A DNA stretch of 64,000 bases from Candidatus Hydrogenisulfobacillus filiaventi. GTDB taxonomy: Bacteria; Bacillota; Sulfobacillia; Sulfobacillales; R501. The notes under the pieces are model-generated. The model was not told the origin of the DNA and made no database searches. It worked only from the letters and a program-made list of their open reading frames with translations. Positions 45,030 through 53,710 of this stretch are shown piece by piece (position 1 is the stretch's first letter; every line of letters starts with the position of its first letter). The stretch is from the NCBI GenBank assembly GCA_902809825.1, contig LR778114.1, positions 992,001-1,056,000 of the forward strand, read 5' to 3'. The position numbers and the translations under genes were made by a program.

Positions 45030-46175
45030 TACGCACCGTCTGCCGGACGCCATAGCCTCTGCCCGTTTCCGGATTTCTCATCCCTGCTGGAGCGGACGCC
45101 TGATTCGTGCAGGCCCCGTACCAACGGATGCAGGAGCCGCGGCATCACGCGGAGGACGGGCATGACCACCGCGCCCACGTACCAGGCGGCCAGCGTCCAC
45201 CTCAGCAGGGCCGGGCAGGGACCCGTGCACGGCCAGGCCAAGGGTGGCGGTGGCCGCCAGCAGCAGCCACAGGCCCCATGCCCGCCAGGGATACTGGCGC
45301 CGGCGCCCGCGCCATTCCGCCTCCGTCAGGACCCACGCCCCCCGGAACCGGAAAGGGCGGGAGACCGCTGCGGGCCTGGACCTGCCGGGGAGGGGGAACC
45401 CCGCGCCCGCCCGCGGACGGCCGCGCGCTACCGGGCGGCCGAGGGGCAGGTCCAGGGCCGGCATCGGCACCGCCAGGAGGAGCGTCAGCCCCACCAGGCC
45501 CGCCAACAGCACAGCCATGGCAGCCAGCGCCGCCAGGCGGCCGGCAAAGGCGGGCGCCGGCCAGAAGGGCGCTAGGCGCGCCGGTAGGCGCAGGGCCAGT
45601 AGGGCCGGGAGCGCGGGATGCAACAAAGCCGGTACGGCCGCCATCAGGGCCAAGCGGGCCAACCACGGGACCGGCAGCTTCCGCTGGGCCAGGACGTCAG
45701 CCAGGTGACTCCGGGTGACGAGCATGGCCACCGTGCGCACGATGGCGGGGGCCGCCCGGGCTAGCCAAGGATTCTGCACCAGATAGGGTACGGAGGCCAA
45801 CGTGCCGCCCGCGCCCCGGCTGAGGCCGCGCCGGGCCGCTCGTTCCAGGGCGAGGCCCCCAGGGGTCCGGACGGGGATGTCCGCCGTCCCCAGGAGGTAA
45901 ACATCCGCCGGGTCCTGAAACAAGGGTACCGGCCTGGGCCAGGCCAGGGCCGTGAGCCCGGCCAGGAGGGCTGCCCGGGCCAGCAGGGCGGCCTCCACCT
46001 GCTGTTCCCGCAGGGGTGCCCGCGGCACCGGCACCGGATGCAGGAGGTTGACCACCAGGACCAGCAGCATCATCGCAGCGCCTCCGCCCCACAGCAGGGT
46101 CCGCAGGCGGTCGCTGCGCAGCCGGCGCACGCCGTCCCGGGAACGCATCCATTCCAACCAGAATAGGGTTTGCAT
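45030..46175 (-). pseudogene. multi-span membrane protein with C-terminal frameshift
   Basis: From ATG 46175 (MQTLFWLEWMRSRDGVRRL) a polytopic membrane protein of about 350 residues runs with helices such as LLWGGGAAMMLLVLVVNLLH, LARLALMAAVPALLHPALPA and LAALAAMAVLLAGLVGLTLLLA, resembling ABC-2 type exporter permeases. Near 45.19-45.24 kb the natural membrane continuation (LLRWTLAAWYVGAVVMPVLRVM) is in another frame from the main one, so the C-terminus is shifted. The frame can also start at 46247. No ATP-binding partner is adjacent. It is possibly a pseudogene. Confidence 0.5.
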
Positions 46176-46391
46176 GCCTGATAAACGGCTCTTTCTTTTG
46201 CGGGTCGCTGCTCCCGGGCTGGGCCGGGTCCAGGGTTCCGGGTTCATCTTAGCCGCCCGGTGGCAACCGGCCTGTCGAACGGTGCGGCTGGGCAGCGGAC
46301 CCGCGGGCCGGAATGTACCCGGAATGACTCGACAGTGATTCTCATTAGTGAAGCCGGTTGAGAACCATGAGTAGGCGAGATTTACTCCCTC

Positions 46392-46419
46392 TTGCCTTTA
46401 ACCCATATTCGGGTAAAAT
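46392..46419 (+). promoter_or_regulatory. predicted promoter of the DsrE-like gene
   Basis: TTGCCT (46392-46397) and TAAAAT (46414-46419) are 16 bases apart in a locally AT-rich stretch. ACCC-N6-GGGT lies across the spacer. The start codon is about 85 bases downstream. Confidence 0.45.
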
Positions 46420-46507
46420 CTAAACCGTACGATCTTTGTTACCAACTCCAATTCAATAGTCCGCTCCTCCTAGTGGGGGTGTGCGACGCGGAAGGAGACA
46501 GGTTTCC

Positions 46508-46900
46508 ATGGCCATGATGCCCGACATCGAGCAGCAGCCCGCCGACCTGGTCATCATCCTCATCACCGGCCCTGAGAACCCCAAGCGTCTGCCGTCGGCC
46601 TTCTTTCTGGCCGCAGCCGCGGCGGTACAGGAACAGAATGTCGTGATGTATTTCACCGGTCCGGCTACCGAGCTCCTGCGCAAGGGAGTCGCCGAGAACC
46701 TCTATCCCATGCCGGGGGGCAAGAGTGTGAAGGACTTTATGAAACTGGCACGGGACAATGGCGTGCAAATCATGGGCTGCGTCCAGTCCCTGGACTTGAA
46801 CGGCATGACCAAGGAGGACCTGGCCGAGGAACTGCCCCTGTTCACCCCCACCCAGGCGCTGCCGGCCCTGGCCACTGCCGGCCGCATCCTGACCTGGTAG
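46508..46900 (+). CDS. DsrE/DsrF-family (peroxiredoxin-like) protein
   Basis: This 130-residue protein has the DsrE-like fold pattern: LVIILITGPENPKRLPSAFFLAAAAAVQEQNVVMYFTGPATELLR, then DFMKLARDNGVQIMGCVQSLDLNGM. The single cysteine C93 (IMGCVQSL) sits where DsrE-family proteins carry the sulfur-handling Cys. ATG 46508 follows GAAGGAGA and MAMMP. Family members relay sulfur atoms or act with heterodisulfide-reductase-like systems in sulfur oxidisers; here it is a single gene, so the partner is unknown. Confidence 0.8.
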   Translation: MAMMPDIEQQPADLVIILITGPENPKRLPSAFFLAAAAAVQEQNVVMYFTGPATELLRKGVAENLYPMPGGKSVKDFMKLARDNGVQIMGCVQSLDLNGMTKEDLAEELPLFTPTQALPALATAGRILTW

Positions 46901-46994
46901 GCCACCGTTTCCTTCCCGTCAGCCTCCCGCCTGGCCGCGGGAGGCTGTTGTGTTCCGTTGCCAAGAACATATAAATCATATAAATCTGTTCCCG

Positions 46995-47020
46995 GCCTTC
47001 GCCCGTTGCCGGGCGAAGGC
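46995..47020 (-). other. strong hairpin beyond the tnpB 3' end
   Basis: GCCTTCGCCCG (46995-47005) pairs perfectly with CGGGCGAAGGC (47010-47020) around TTGC. It begins just past the tnpB stop, where TnpB-associated omega RNAs have their terminal structures. It may be such an RNA element or a terminator; a T-tract is lacking. Confidence 0.4.
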
Positions 47021-47027
47021 GCCGGGC

Positions 47028-48292
47028 TTATGGGCGAGCGCCCTGCCGGCTTCCCGCTCCCTCCGGGATCGCCCGCCTGACGGCGGGGCTTCGATTCCGT
47101 CCACGAGCGTTTCGCGTCTCCGGGCCACTCCCGGCGACGGCGGCCGCCAAGGCCGCAAGATTGCGGGCCGCGTTCGCGTCCCGGTCGAGGACGAGACCGC
47201 AGGCGTCGCACCGGCACGTCCGCTCCCCGAGCGGCAGGGTGTCTTTTACGGCGCCGCAGTCGGAACACCGCTTGCTGCTCGGGTAGAACGGATCCGCCTC
47301 CACGAGGCGAGAGCCGTACCAGGTCGTCTTGTAGGCCAGTAGCCGTCGCAGTTCTGCCATCGCCGAATCAGCCATCGCCCGACTCAAGCGCCGGTTCCGA
47401 AGCATCTCCGCCACGTTTAAACGCTCAACCACGATGGTTCCGTACGTGCGCGTCAGCCGGGTCGTCAGCTTGTGCCAGGCGTCCCAACGAATATGGGCCA
47501 TGTGCGCATGCAGCCGCGCAAGCTTTTGTCGCGCCTCCTCCCGACTCCGACTGCCCGGCTTTCGCCGCGCCAGCTCCCGGTTCAGGCGGGAGAGCTTGCG
47601 GAGCACCTGCTTGAGCGGCCGCGGGTTTGGCACCTTCTCTCCCGTCGAAAGCACCGCCAGATGCCGAAGCCCGGCATCCACCCCCACCACCGCCTCCGGG
47701 CGCCGAGGCGCCCCGGGCTCGCGGTCCACCATACACGTGAAGCTCACGAACCACCGCCCGCCCTCCCGGGACACTGTGGCACGCAGGATGCGGGCCGTCC
47801 CCGCCTCGATCTGCTTCAGGAGTGCGGTGGGTCGGCTCGTGGGTCCGCCCCCGGCCGATCCGGGACAGGACGACGTGGCTTTGGTCGTCCAGCCGGATCG
47901 CGCCGGTGGTGAAGCCTACCGACTCCCGGCCTCGCCCTTTCTTCCGGAAGCGGGGGAAGCCCATCCGGCGGCCCTTGCGCCGGCCCTTTCGGCTGTCGGA
48001 CCACGCTTGCAGCGCGCGCCATCTCCTCCAGCCCCGAGGCGTACACCTCCTTGGAGTGCTCCCGCCACCAGGGAGCCACAGCGGCCTTGGCTTGGTTCTA
48101 CTCGCGTCGCAGGGCGGGCAGCGTCCAGGGCACCGCCACGGTCTCGCCCCGGGCGCGGGCGTTGAGGCGGGCCTTCACGAGGGCCAGTCCCCAATTGAAG
48201 GCGAACCGCCGCGCCCCCACGTGGGAGGCCAGCGCCCGCTCGACGCGGGGGGAGGGATCCAGGGCAAACCGGAAGGCCTGGAGCGTCTTCAC
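47028..48292 (-). pseudogene. TnpB (RNA-guided nuclease-like) broken by stop and frameshifts
   Basis: GTG 48292 overlaps the tnpA stop. The N-terminus KTLQAFRFALDPSPRVERAL and RRFAFNWGLALVKARLNAR matches TnpB, but TAG at 48098-48100 replaces the Trp expected in RREWNQAKA. The sequence continues in other frames (APWWREHSKEVYASGLEEMAR; GFPRFRKKGRGRESVGFTTG; TARILRATVSREGGRWFVSF). From 47774 a long frame holds the RuvC-like core VGVDAGLRHLAVLS, VERLNVAEMLRNRRLSRAM, the zinc finger CSDCG/CDACG and DRDANAARNLA. All catalytic residues are recognisable, but the gene cannot be translated whole. Confidence 0.85.
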
Positions 48293-48861
48293 GCGGGGTC
48301 CTCCTCCGTCGCGCACGCCAGCGCTCGTTGCGACCGGCGCCGGGCCGAGCGGCGGCCGTAGAGCCGGGCGCAGAAGCTGGTCAGCACGTCGATCCTGTCC
48401 TGCACGAGATCGTCCCGCACCTCGTCCGGTTCCATGACCAGCAGTCGCCGGCCCGACGTAGCCAGCGCCGCCTCGATGTACTCTGAGCCAAACCGCGCAA
48501 GCCGCTCCTGATGGTCCCCGATGATGACCCCGTATGCGGGAGAACGCAGCACCGCCATCAGCGCCTTCCGATGGCCGTTCAGCCCACTGCCCACCTCGGC
48601 GATCACCTTCGCGACCCGGAGCCCCCGCTCCGCCGCGAAGGCCGCCAGCCGCGCCACCTGCCGATCCAGGTCGGCCCGCTGGTCACCCGAGGACACCCGG
48701 GCATACAGCACTGCCCCGGCTTCCTCCCGCTCGGGCGCCTCGACCAGGATCGTGCCCGTCGGCGTCTGGTGGGCGGGCACGGGGAGCTTGCCCTGCTTCC
48801 ACCCCAGCCAGGCGGTCTTATAGGAGACGCCGTTGGCGCGAGCCCAATCTGAAAGTTTCAT
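48289..48861 (-). CDS. tnpA: IS607-family serine recombinase TnpA
   Basis: The 190-residue protein has a MerR-like helix-turn-helix (MKLSDWARANGVSYKTAWLGW) followed by a serine-resolvase domain (VLYARVSSGDQRADLDRQVARL with the nucleophile Ser in ARVSS, and YGVIIGDHQERLARFGSEYIE). Length and order are those of IS607 TnpA, and no stops interrupt it. ATG 48861 is preferred over ATG 48867 by family alignment. Unlike its TnpB partner it appears functional. Confidence 0.9.
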   Translation of the reverse strand: MKLSDWARANGVSYKTAWLGWKQGKLPVPAHQTPTGTILVEAPEREEAGAVLYARVSSGDQRADLDRQVARLAAFAAERGLRVAKVIAEVGSGLNGHRKALMAVLRSPAYGVIIGDHQERLARFGSEYIEAALATSGRRLLVMEPDEVRDDLVQDRIDVLTSFCARLYGRRSARRRSQRALACATEEDPA

Positions 48862-48870
48862 GGGCACAGA

Positions 48871-48885
48871 TTACCATATTGGTAA
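48871..48885. promoter_or_regulatory. palindrome TTACC-N5-GGTAA upstream of tnpA
   Basis: TTACC and GGTAA are separated by ATATT, ten bases before the tnpA start. A MerR-like protein or the recombinase itself could bind it; this is a suggestion from position only. Confidence 0.35.
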
Positions 48886-49021
48886 GCAACAACCTACAAA
48901 ACCCCAAACGGTTGCGAATCCCCCCAGCCGGCGGCTGCGGGGGGCGGTCCGCGGCAGCCTTGATCCCACCTGTCCCAGGCCGGGAGCGGGGCCGGATATC
49001 CCCCGGCTCGGGGGACGTATC

Positions 49022-50945
49022 TCAGGGGGCCGCAGGCGGGCCGTTGGGCGGGGGATAGAGCATCCAGCGGCGCCGGCGGTCCTGTTTGTATTCCTTCAGG
49101 TAGTACAGTGCCTGGTCCGCGTGGCGGAGGAGGCTATCGGGCGGCCCTGGATCGCGGGGGGCCAGGGTCACCCCCAGGCTGAAGGCCACCGGGACGCTCC
49201 CGCCGTGGCTCAGCGGCACGGGGATGGCCAGCGCCCGGTTGAGCCCGTCCAGGACCGCAGTCAGGTCCGCCGTCCCGGCCAGGTCCTCCCACACGCAGAC
49301 AAATTCATCCCCGCCCCGGCGGGCGACAAAGTCCGTCCGCCGCATGCCGGCCCGCAGCCTGGCGGCGACCGCCTGCAGCAGGCGGTCGCCTTCGGTATGG
49401 CCGTAGACGTCCTTGACCTGCTTGAAGTCGTCCAGGTCGAGCAGGGCGACCGCTACCCGGGGGCCATGCCGCCGGGCCCGATCCAGCGCCTATTCCAGGT
49501 GCTCGTTGAGCGCGGTGCGGTTGGGCAGGCCGGTCAGGGGATCGTGGCGTGCCAGCCAGGCCTGCCGGGCCTGCTCCTGCTCCAGGCGGGTGCGCAGGTC
49601 CAGCCCGTCGAGGGCAGGAAGTATGGCCGACGCGGGCCACCAGAGCCAGCAGGTCGGCGTCGAAGATACCGGGCCGGTTGGCAATCAGGCTGACAACTCC
49701 CCAGGGCCTGCCGCCGCGCCGCACCGGCACGGCCGCGCCCGCCCGCCACTCCCACCGGTGGAGGAACACCTGCCAGGCCCCCATCTCCCGGGCCTGCCAG
49801 AGGTCATTGTCCAACTGAAGGCGACCTGACCGCCAGGCACGGGCGGCGAGGCTGGACCCGGCCGGGCCGCCGGAGAGGGCCAGGGGCAGCTGCTGCAAGG
49901 GTTGGGCACCCGGCCCGGCGGCGGCCAGGAAGCGGAACCGGTCGGCGGCGGGATCGGACAGCCCGGCCAGACGGCGGTGAACAGCGCCCGGCCCGAGAGC
50001 CGCTGGCAGGTTTCGTGCAGGAGGGCGGCTTCGCTGCGGACCTGCAGCAGGACGTCGCCGGTGGCTATCGGGGTGGCATCCAGCCGTTCGCGGCGTTCCA
50101 CCAGCTGGCGGGCCTCGCGGGAGGCGCCCTCGCCCGCCAGGCGGGCCTGGGCCAGGCCGGCCACGTCCGCGGCCTCCCGGACTAGGCGCTGACGGGTGGT
50201 GGGGGCGTAGGCGCCCTCCCGCCGGCTCAACGCGATCAGGACGCCAGCCTGGCCCAGGGGACCACGGAGCGCCAGCCGCCGGGTGCATCGGCGCGGGTGG
50301 TCAGGGGCTGCCCGGTGAAGGCGGCGCCGGGGGTCGGCAGCGGTCACCCAGGCTGGCAGTGCCCCCCGCTCCCCGGTTTCCGCCAGGCGTCCGTCCATGA
50401 CCCGTCCCAGCTGTAGCCGGCCGGCCGCCGCGCCCAGGCTGGCGGCCAGCAGTTCCAGTAGGCCGGACGCGCCCGGCGCAGCTAGGACGGCCGGTACCTG
50501 GGGCGCGCAGGCGCTCGCGCGCGGCCGCTGCCGCCGCCCGGTAGCCGCGGGCCAGCCGCTCCCCGATGCGGCGGAGCAGTTCCAGCTGCAGTCCAGGGTC
50601 GGGCGGCAGGGCCCGGATGCGGGCGGCTAGCCGGTGCCACAGGCGTCGGTAGATGCGCGCCACACAGGTAAGGGAAAGCCCGGGACCGAAGAGGAGGGCT
50701 CTCAGCCGGCGGGCGGCGGAGGGCCGGAGGAATGCGCCGGTAAGCAGGCGGCGGAGGTGGGCCAGCTGGACCTGCTGGATAGGCCGGCGTTGGGCAGGGG
50801 GCAGGTGGGCGCAGCCGCCGTCGGGGCAGGCTGCAGCTCAGCGGTTCGAGCCTTCCGGGGCGGCAGGCAGCGGGCCCAGGCGGACCAGCAGGTCGGCGGC
50901 AGGCGGAGCCGGGAGCTGGAGGGCGCCGCGGGTCGGCATGGGCAT
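49022..50945 (-). pseudogene. GAF-GGDEF diguanylate cyclase, broken
   Basis: A start at ATG 50945 (GGAGGGC upstream) opens an N-terminal helical part ending RLWHRLAARIRALPPD and LELLRRIGERLARGYRA. A GAF domain follows in shifted frames (DVLLQVRSEAALLHETCQRL; WQVFLHRWEWRAGAAVPVRRG; RPWGVVSLIANRPGIFDADLL). The cyclase domain begins DPLTGLPNRTALNEHLE, meets TAG at 49490-49492, and resumes as VAVALLDLDDFKQVKDVYGH, then RRTDFVARRGGDEFVCVWEDL with both the RxxD inhibitory site and an intact GGDEF. A stop near the N-terminus and several frameshifts make it a pseudogene. Confidence 0.8.
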
Positions 50946-51028
50946 GCCCTCCTTTGGTGCAGAGGCGGGCCTGCCGGCGTGTGAGGGCCATTTTACCACA
51001 AGGAGGAGCGGGACCGCCGGCCTGGCCC

Positions 51029-51058
51029 TTGACGAAACTATGCATAAGATAATAAGAT
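51029..51058 (+). promoter_or_regulatory. predicted promoter of the NicO-like permease gene
   Basis: TTGACG (51029-51034) and TAAGAT (51053-51058) are 18 bases apart; an earlier TAAGAT lies at 51045-51050. A direct repeat TATTGC (51061 and 51072) follows at the expected transcript start and could be an operator. The ATG is at 51095. Confidence 0.55.
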
Positions 51059-51094
51059 GCTATTGCAAATTTATTGCGAAAGGGGCGGTTCCGG

Positions 51095-51985
51095 ATGCTG
51101 AACCTGTGGGATCCCCACGCCGGACTGGCGGTGGGGGCGGCGCTGGCCACGGCCTTCCTGCTGGGGATGGTGCATGGGATCACCCCCGACGAACACACCT
51201 GGCCCATTACTTTTAGTTACGCCATCGGCAGCTACTCCACCCGGAAGGGGCTCCTGGCCGGGCTCATCTTTTCCCTGGCTTTCACCCTGCAGCGGGCCCT
51301 GGCCAGCGAGCTGGCCTATCTGGCGCTGGACCGCTGGTTCACCATGGGCCCCACCATCGACTACGTGGTCTACCTGCTGGTCGGGGCGGCCATGGCGGTG
51401 GCCGGGTTCCAGATCATGCGGGGCCGGCATTGGCACCTCTTCGGCTCCCACCGCGCCGGGCCGGAGACGGCACCAGACCTGCAGGACCCCCGCCCCTGGA
51501 TGCCGGCGGTGCACGGCTTTATCGCCGGGTGGGGCTTCGGGGCCTTTGCCATCCTGATCTACACCGTGCTGGCACCGGCTATGCCGGATGCCGCCCTAGG
51601 CTGGCTGCCGGGCGCCCTGTTCGGGTTGGGTACCATGACCATCCAGGCCAGTGCCGGCGCCCTCTTCGGCTGGGTCAGCCGCCGGTTGGGCCTTGACCCC
51701 GCGGCGGTGCGCCGGGTGGCCCTCATCACCGCCGGCCGTACCCTGGGCTGGGGCGGTCTGGTGTTCGTGGCCGGCGGTGTGTTCGGGCTCCTGTTCCCGG
51801 GCCTGGCCGGCTTCAGCCTGGCGACTGGGCTGCACATTCATAACCTGGATCACCTTGGCATCGCCCTAGTGCTGGTGATGGTGACGGTGCTGGGCATCGG
51901 CCTCGGGACCCTCATTAGTCAAACCCGTTATTGGGCGCGGCAGGCCCGGACGGCGGGCACAGCCGGGGCCGGGACCGCCGGCTAA
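51095..51985 (+). CDS. NicO/RcnA-like metal permease
   Basis: This 296-residue integral membrane protein has six to eight helices. Its first helix ends in LLGMVHGITPDEHTWPITFSYAIGSYS, a variant of the His/Asp metal-selecting motif of nickel/cobalt permeases (HxxxxDH type), with DEH replacing DH. A later helix pair (LHIHNLDHLGIALVL) adds histidines and an Asp. ATG 51095 follows GAAAGGGG. Nickel or cobalt transport is likely from family pattern; direction is unknown. Given the hydrogenase, nickel supply would fit. Confidence 0.7.
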   Translation: MLNLWDPHAGLAVGAALATAFLLGMVHGITPDEHTWPITFSYAIGSYSTRKGLLAGLIFSLAFTLQRALASELAYLALDRWFTMGPTIDYVVYLLVGAAMAVAGFQIMRGRHWHLFGSHRAGPETAPDLQDPRPWMPAVHGFIAGWGFGAFAILIYTVLAPAMPDAALGWLPGALFGLGTMTIQASAGALFGWVSRRLGLDPAAVRRVALITAGRTLGWGGLVFVAGGVFGLLFPGLAGFSLATGLHIHNLDHLGIALVLVMVTVLGIGLGTLISQTRYWARQARTAGTAGAGTAG

Positions 51986-52059
51986 GAACGATTCCCGCCC
52001 CCATTAAGGTGCGGGCGCCGGTTGTCCGCCCCTATAATGCGGGGCGGGGAGGTGGGGCG

Positions 52060-52782
52060 ATGACCGTGAACAGCCGGGCGGGCGGCGTGCCCGCCCGCAT
52101 CCCGCCGGCGGTGGCCCGCTCTGTGCGTGAGGTGGTGCTGGGGGTCAACGACGGGCTGGTGTCTATCACCGGCATCCTGGTGGGGGTGACGGCCTCCCGC
52201 ATGGCCCTGCACCAGGTGCTGATTGCGGGCTGGGCGGCGGTGGTGGCGGCCACCCTGTCGATGGCCCTGGGGACCTACCTCTCCGTATCGGCGCAGAACG
52301 AGTTCTTCCGGGCCCAGAAGGCGCGCGAGGTGTACGAGGTCCACACGGTACCCCACGAGGAACGGCAGGAGGTGGCGGGAATCTACCGTGCCCAGGGCTT
52401 CACCCCGGAGCAGGTGGATTGGCTGACCGCGCACACCACCGCCGACCCCGAACGCTGGGTGGACTTCATGATGCGGCACGAGATCGGCATCGTTCTGGAC
52501 AGCCTGGATTCCCCCTGGCATGCTGCCCTGGTAATGGCTGCGGCCGTGCTGGGCGGGGCCCTGCCGCCGCTGCTGCCCTTCCTGCTGGCGCCGTCGACCG
52601 GAGCCGCCCTGCCTTGGGCCATCGCTCTGGCGGTGCTGACCGCTTTCGGCCTGGGGGCGGTCAAGGCGGTGGTGGCGGGTTCTGGCCCTTGGCGCAGCGG
52701 GGTGCAGTTTGTCCTGGCGATCGCGGCCGCAGTGCTGGGTGGGGCCGCGGGCGGCCACCTGCTGGGGCAGTGGCTGGGCTAG
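52060..52782 (+). CDS. VIT/CCC1-family iron/manganese transporter
   Basis: The 240-residue protein has the family start SVREVVLGVNDGLVSITGILVGV, followed by LSMALGTYLSVSAQNEFFRAQKAREVYEV, an amphipathic cytoplasmic segment rich in Glu (VYEVHTVPHEERQEVAGIYRAQ) that in VIT proteins binds metal, and two to three C-terminal membrane helices. ATG 52060 follows GGGGAGGTGGGG; TATAAT at 52033-52038 is close upstream. Probable Fe2+/Mn2+ exporter or sequestration transporter. Confidence 0.92.
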   Translation: MTVNSRAGGVPARIPPAVARSVREVVLGVNDGLVSITGILVGVTASRMALHQVLIAGWAAVVAATLSMALGTYLSVSAQNEFFRAQKAREVYEVHTVPHEERQEVAGIYRAQGFTPEQVDWLTAHTTADPERWVDFMMRHEIGIVLDSLDSPWHAALVMAAAVLGGALPPLLPFLLAPSTGAALPWAIALAVLTAFGLGAVKAVVAGSGPWRSGVQFVLAIAAAVLGGAAGGHLLGQWLG

Positions 52783-52846
52783 GGCGGGGGCCGGGGCAGG
52801 AATCCCCGGCTGCGGCGCCGAAGTAGCGCGGCGGGAGGGATCGCGC

Positions 52847-53710
52847 GTGGAGTCCCAGGACCACCGTTACCGGTTGCTCATTGCCTGCCCGGACCGGCCG
52901 GGCATCATCGCTGCCGTCTCCGACCTCCTCTACGGGCGGGGGGCCAACATCACCTCGTTCGACCAGTATTCGGAAGGACCGGAGGGCGGCTATTTCTTTA
53001 TGCGGGCGGAATTTGAAGTGCCGGCCGGGGTGGAGGAGGAGGAGCTGGCGGCGGCGTTAGGGGCCCTGGCCCCTGCTTATGGCATGCGCTGGAGCCTCCA
53101 CGCCGCGGCCCGCCGCCAGCGGTTGGCCGTGTTCGTGTCCCGGGAGGATCACTGCCTGAACGAGCTCCTATGGCAGACCCGGCGCGGGGAGATTGCGGCC
53201 GATGTAGCGCTGGTCATCAGCAACCACCCCGACGCTGAGGAGGCGGTGCGGGCCTTCGGAATCCCCTTCTACCACATCCCCGTGCCCCCGGGCGGCAAGG
53301 CCCGCGCCGAGGCCCAGGCGCTCGAGCTTCTCGAGGGCCGGGTGGACACCATCGTGCTTGCCCGCTACATGCAAATCCTGTCCCCGGACTTTGTGGCCCG
53401 CTTCCCGGCCCGCATCATCAATATCCACCATTCCTTCCTGCCCGCCTTTGTGGGCCCGCGTCCTTATCAGCAGGCCTACGAGCGGGGGGTGAAGCTGATT
53501 GGGGCCACCGCCCATTATGTGACCGCCGACCTCGATGCCGGACCCATCATTGAGCAGGACGTGCAGCGGGTCGACCATCGGCACCGCCTGGCCGACTTCC
53601 GCCGCATTGGCCGGCACATCGAGCGCATGGTGCTGGCCCGGGCGGTGGCCTGGCATGTAGAAGACCGGGTGTTGGTGCATGACAACCGCACGGTGGTGTT
53701 CCCCCGCTAA
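52847..53710 (+). CDS. purU: formyltetrahydrofolate deformylase
   Basis: PurU hydrolyses 10-formyl-tetrahydrofolate to formate and tetrahydrofolate, balancing one-carbon pools or feeding formate to PurT. The 287 residues have an N-terminal ACT domain (LLIACPDRPGIIAAVSDLLYGRGANITSFDQ) and a formyltransferase-like catalytic domain with VLARYMQILSP, the Asn-His motif in INIHHSFLPAF, and the catalytic Asp in TADLDAGPIIEQD. GTG 52847 follows GGGAGGG. It converges on, and overlaps by four bases, the MFS gene. Confidence 0.95.
   Translation: MESQDHRYRLLIACPDRPGIIAAVSDLLYGRGANITSFDQYSEGPEGGYFFMRAEFEVPAGVEEEELAAALGALAPAYGMRWSLHAAARRQRLAVFVSREDHCLNELLWQTRRGEIAADVALVISNHPDAEEAVRAFGIPFYHIPVPPGGKARAEAQALELLEGRVDTIVLARYMQILSPDFVARFPARIINIHHSFLPAFVGPRPYQQAYERGVKLIGATAHYVTADLDAGPIIEQDVQRVDHRHRLADFRRIGRHIERMVLARAVAWHVEDRVLVHDNRTVVFPR

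Larger units (their letters stand above)
46960..48900 (-). mobile_element. IS607-type element (intact serine recombinase, decayed TnpB)
   Basis: The element carries a serine-recombinase tnpA and a downstream, overlapping tnpB on the minus strand, the IS607 arrangement. Its ends cannot be set exactly because IS607 elements lack inverted repeats and target duplications; the limits given enclose the genes, the upstream palindrome and the hairpin after tnpB. Confidence 0.7.

Noticed and set aside
7074-49492. Possible recoding of TAG, because amber codons interrupt IS256, TnpB and GGDEF genes
   Set aside because: Intact genes here end in TAG (NrfD-type subunit, polyferredoxin, hydrogenase large subunit, cytochrome b, VIT transporter, ROK kinase), and the interrupted genes also carry frameshifts, so these are ordinary pseudogene stops.
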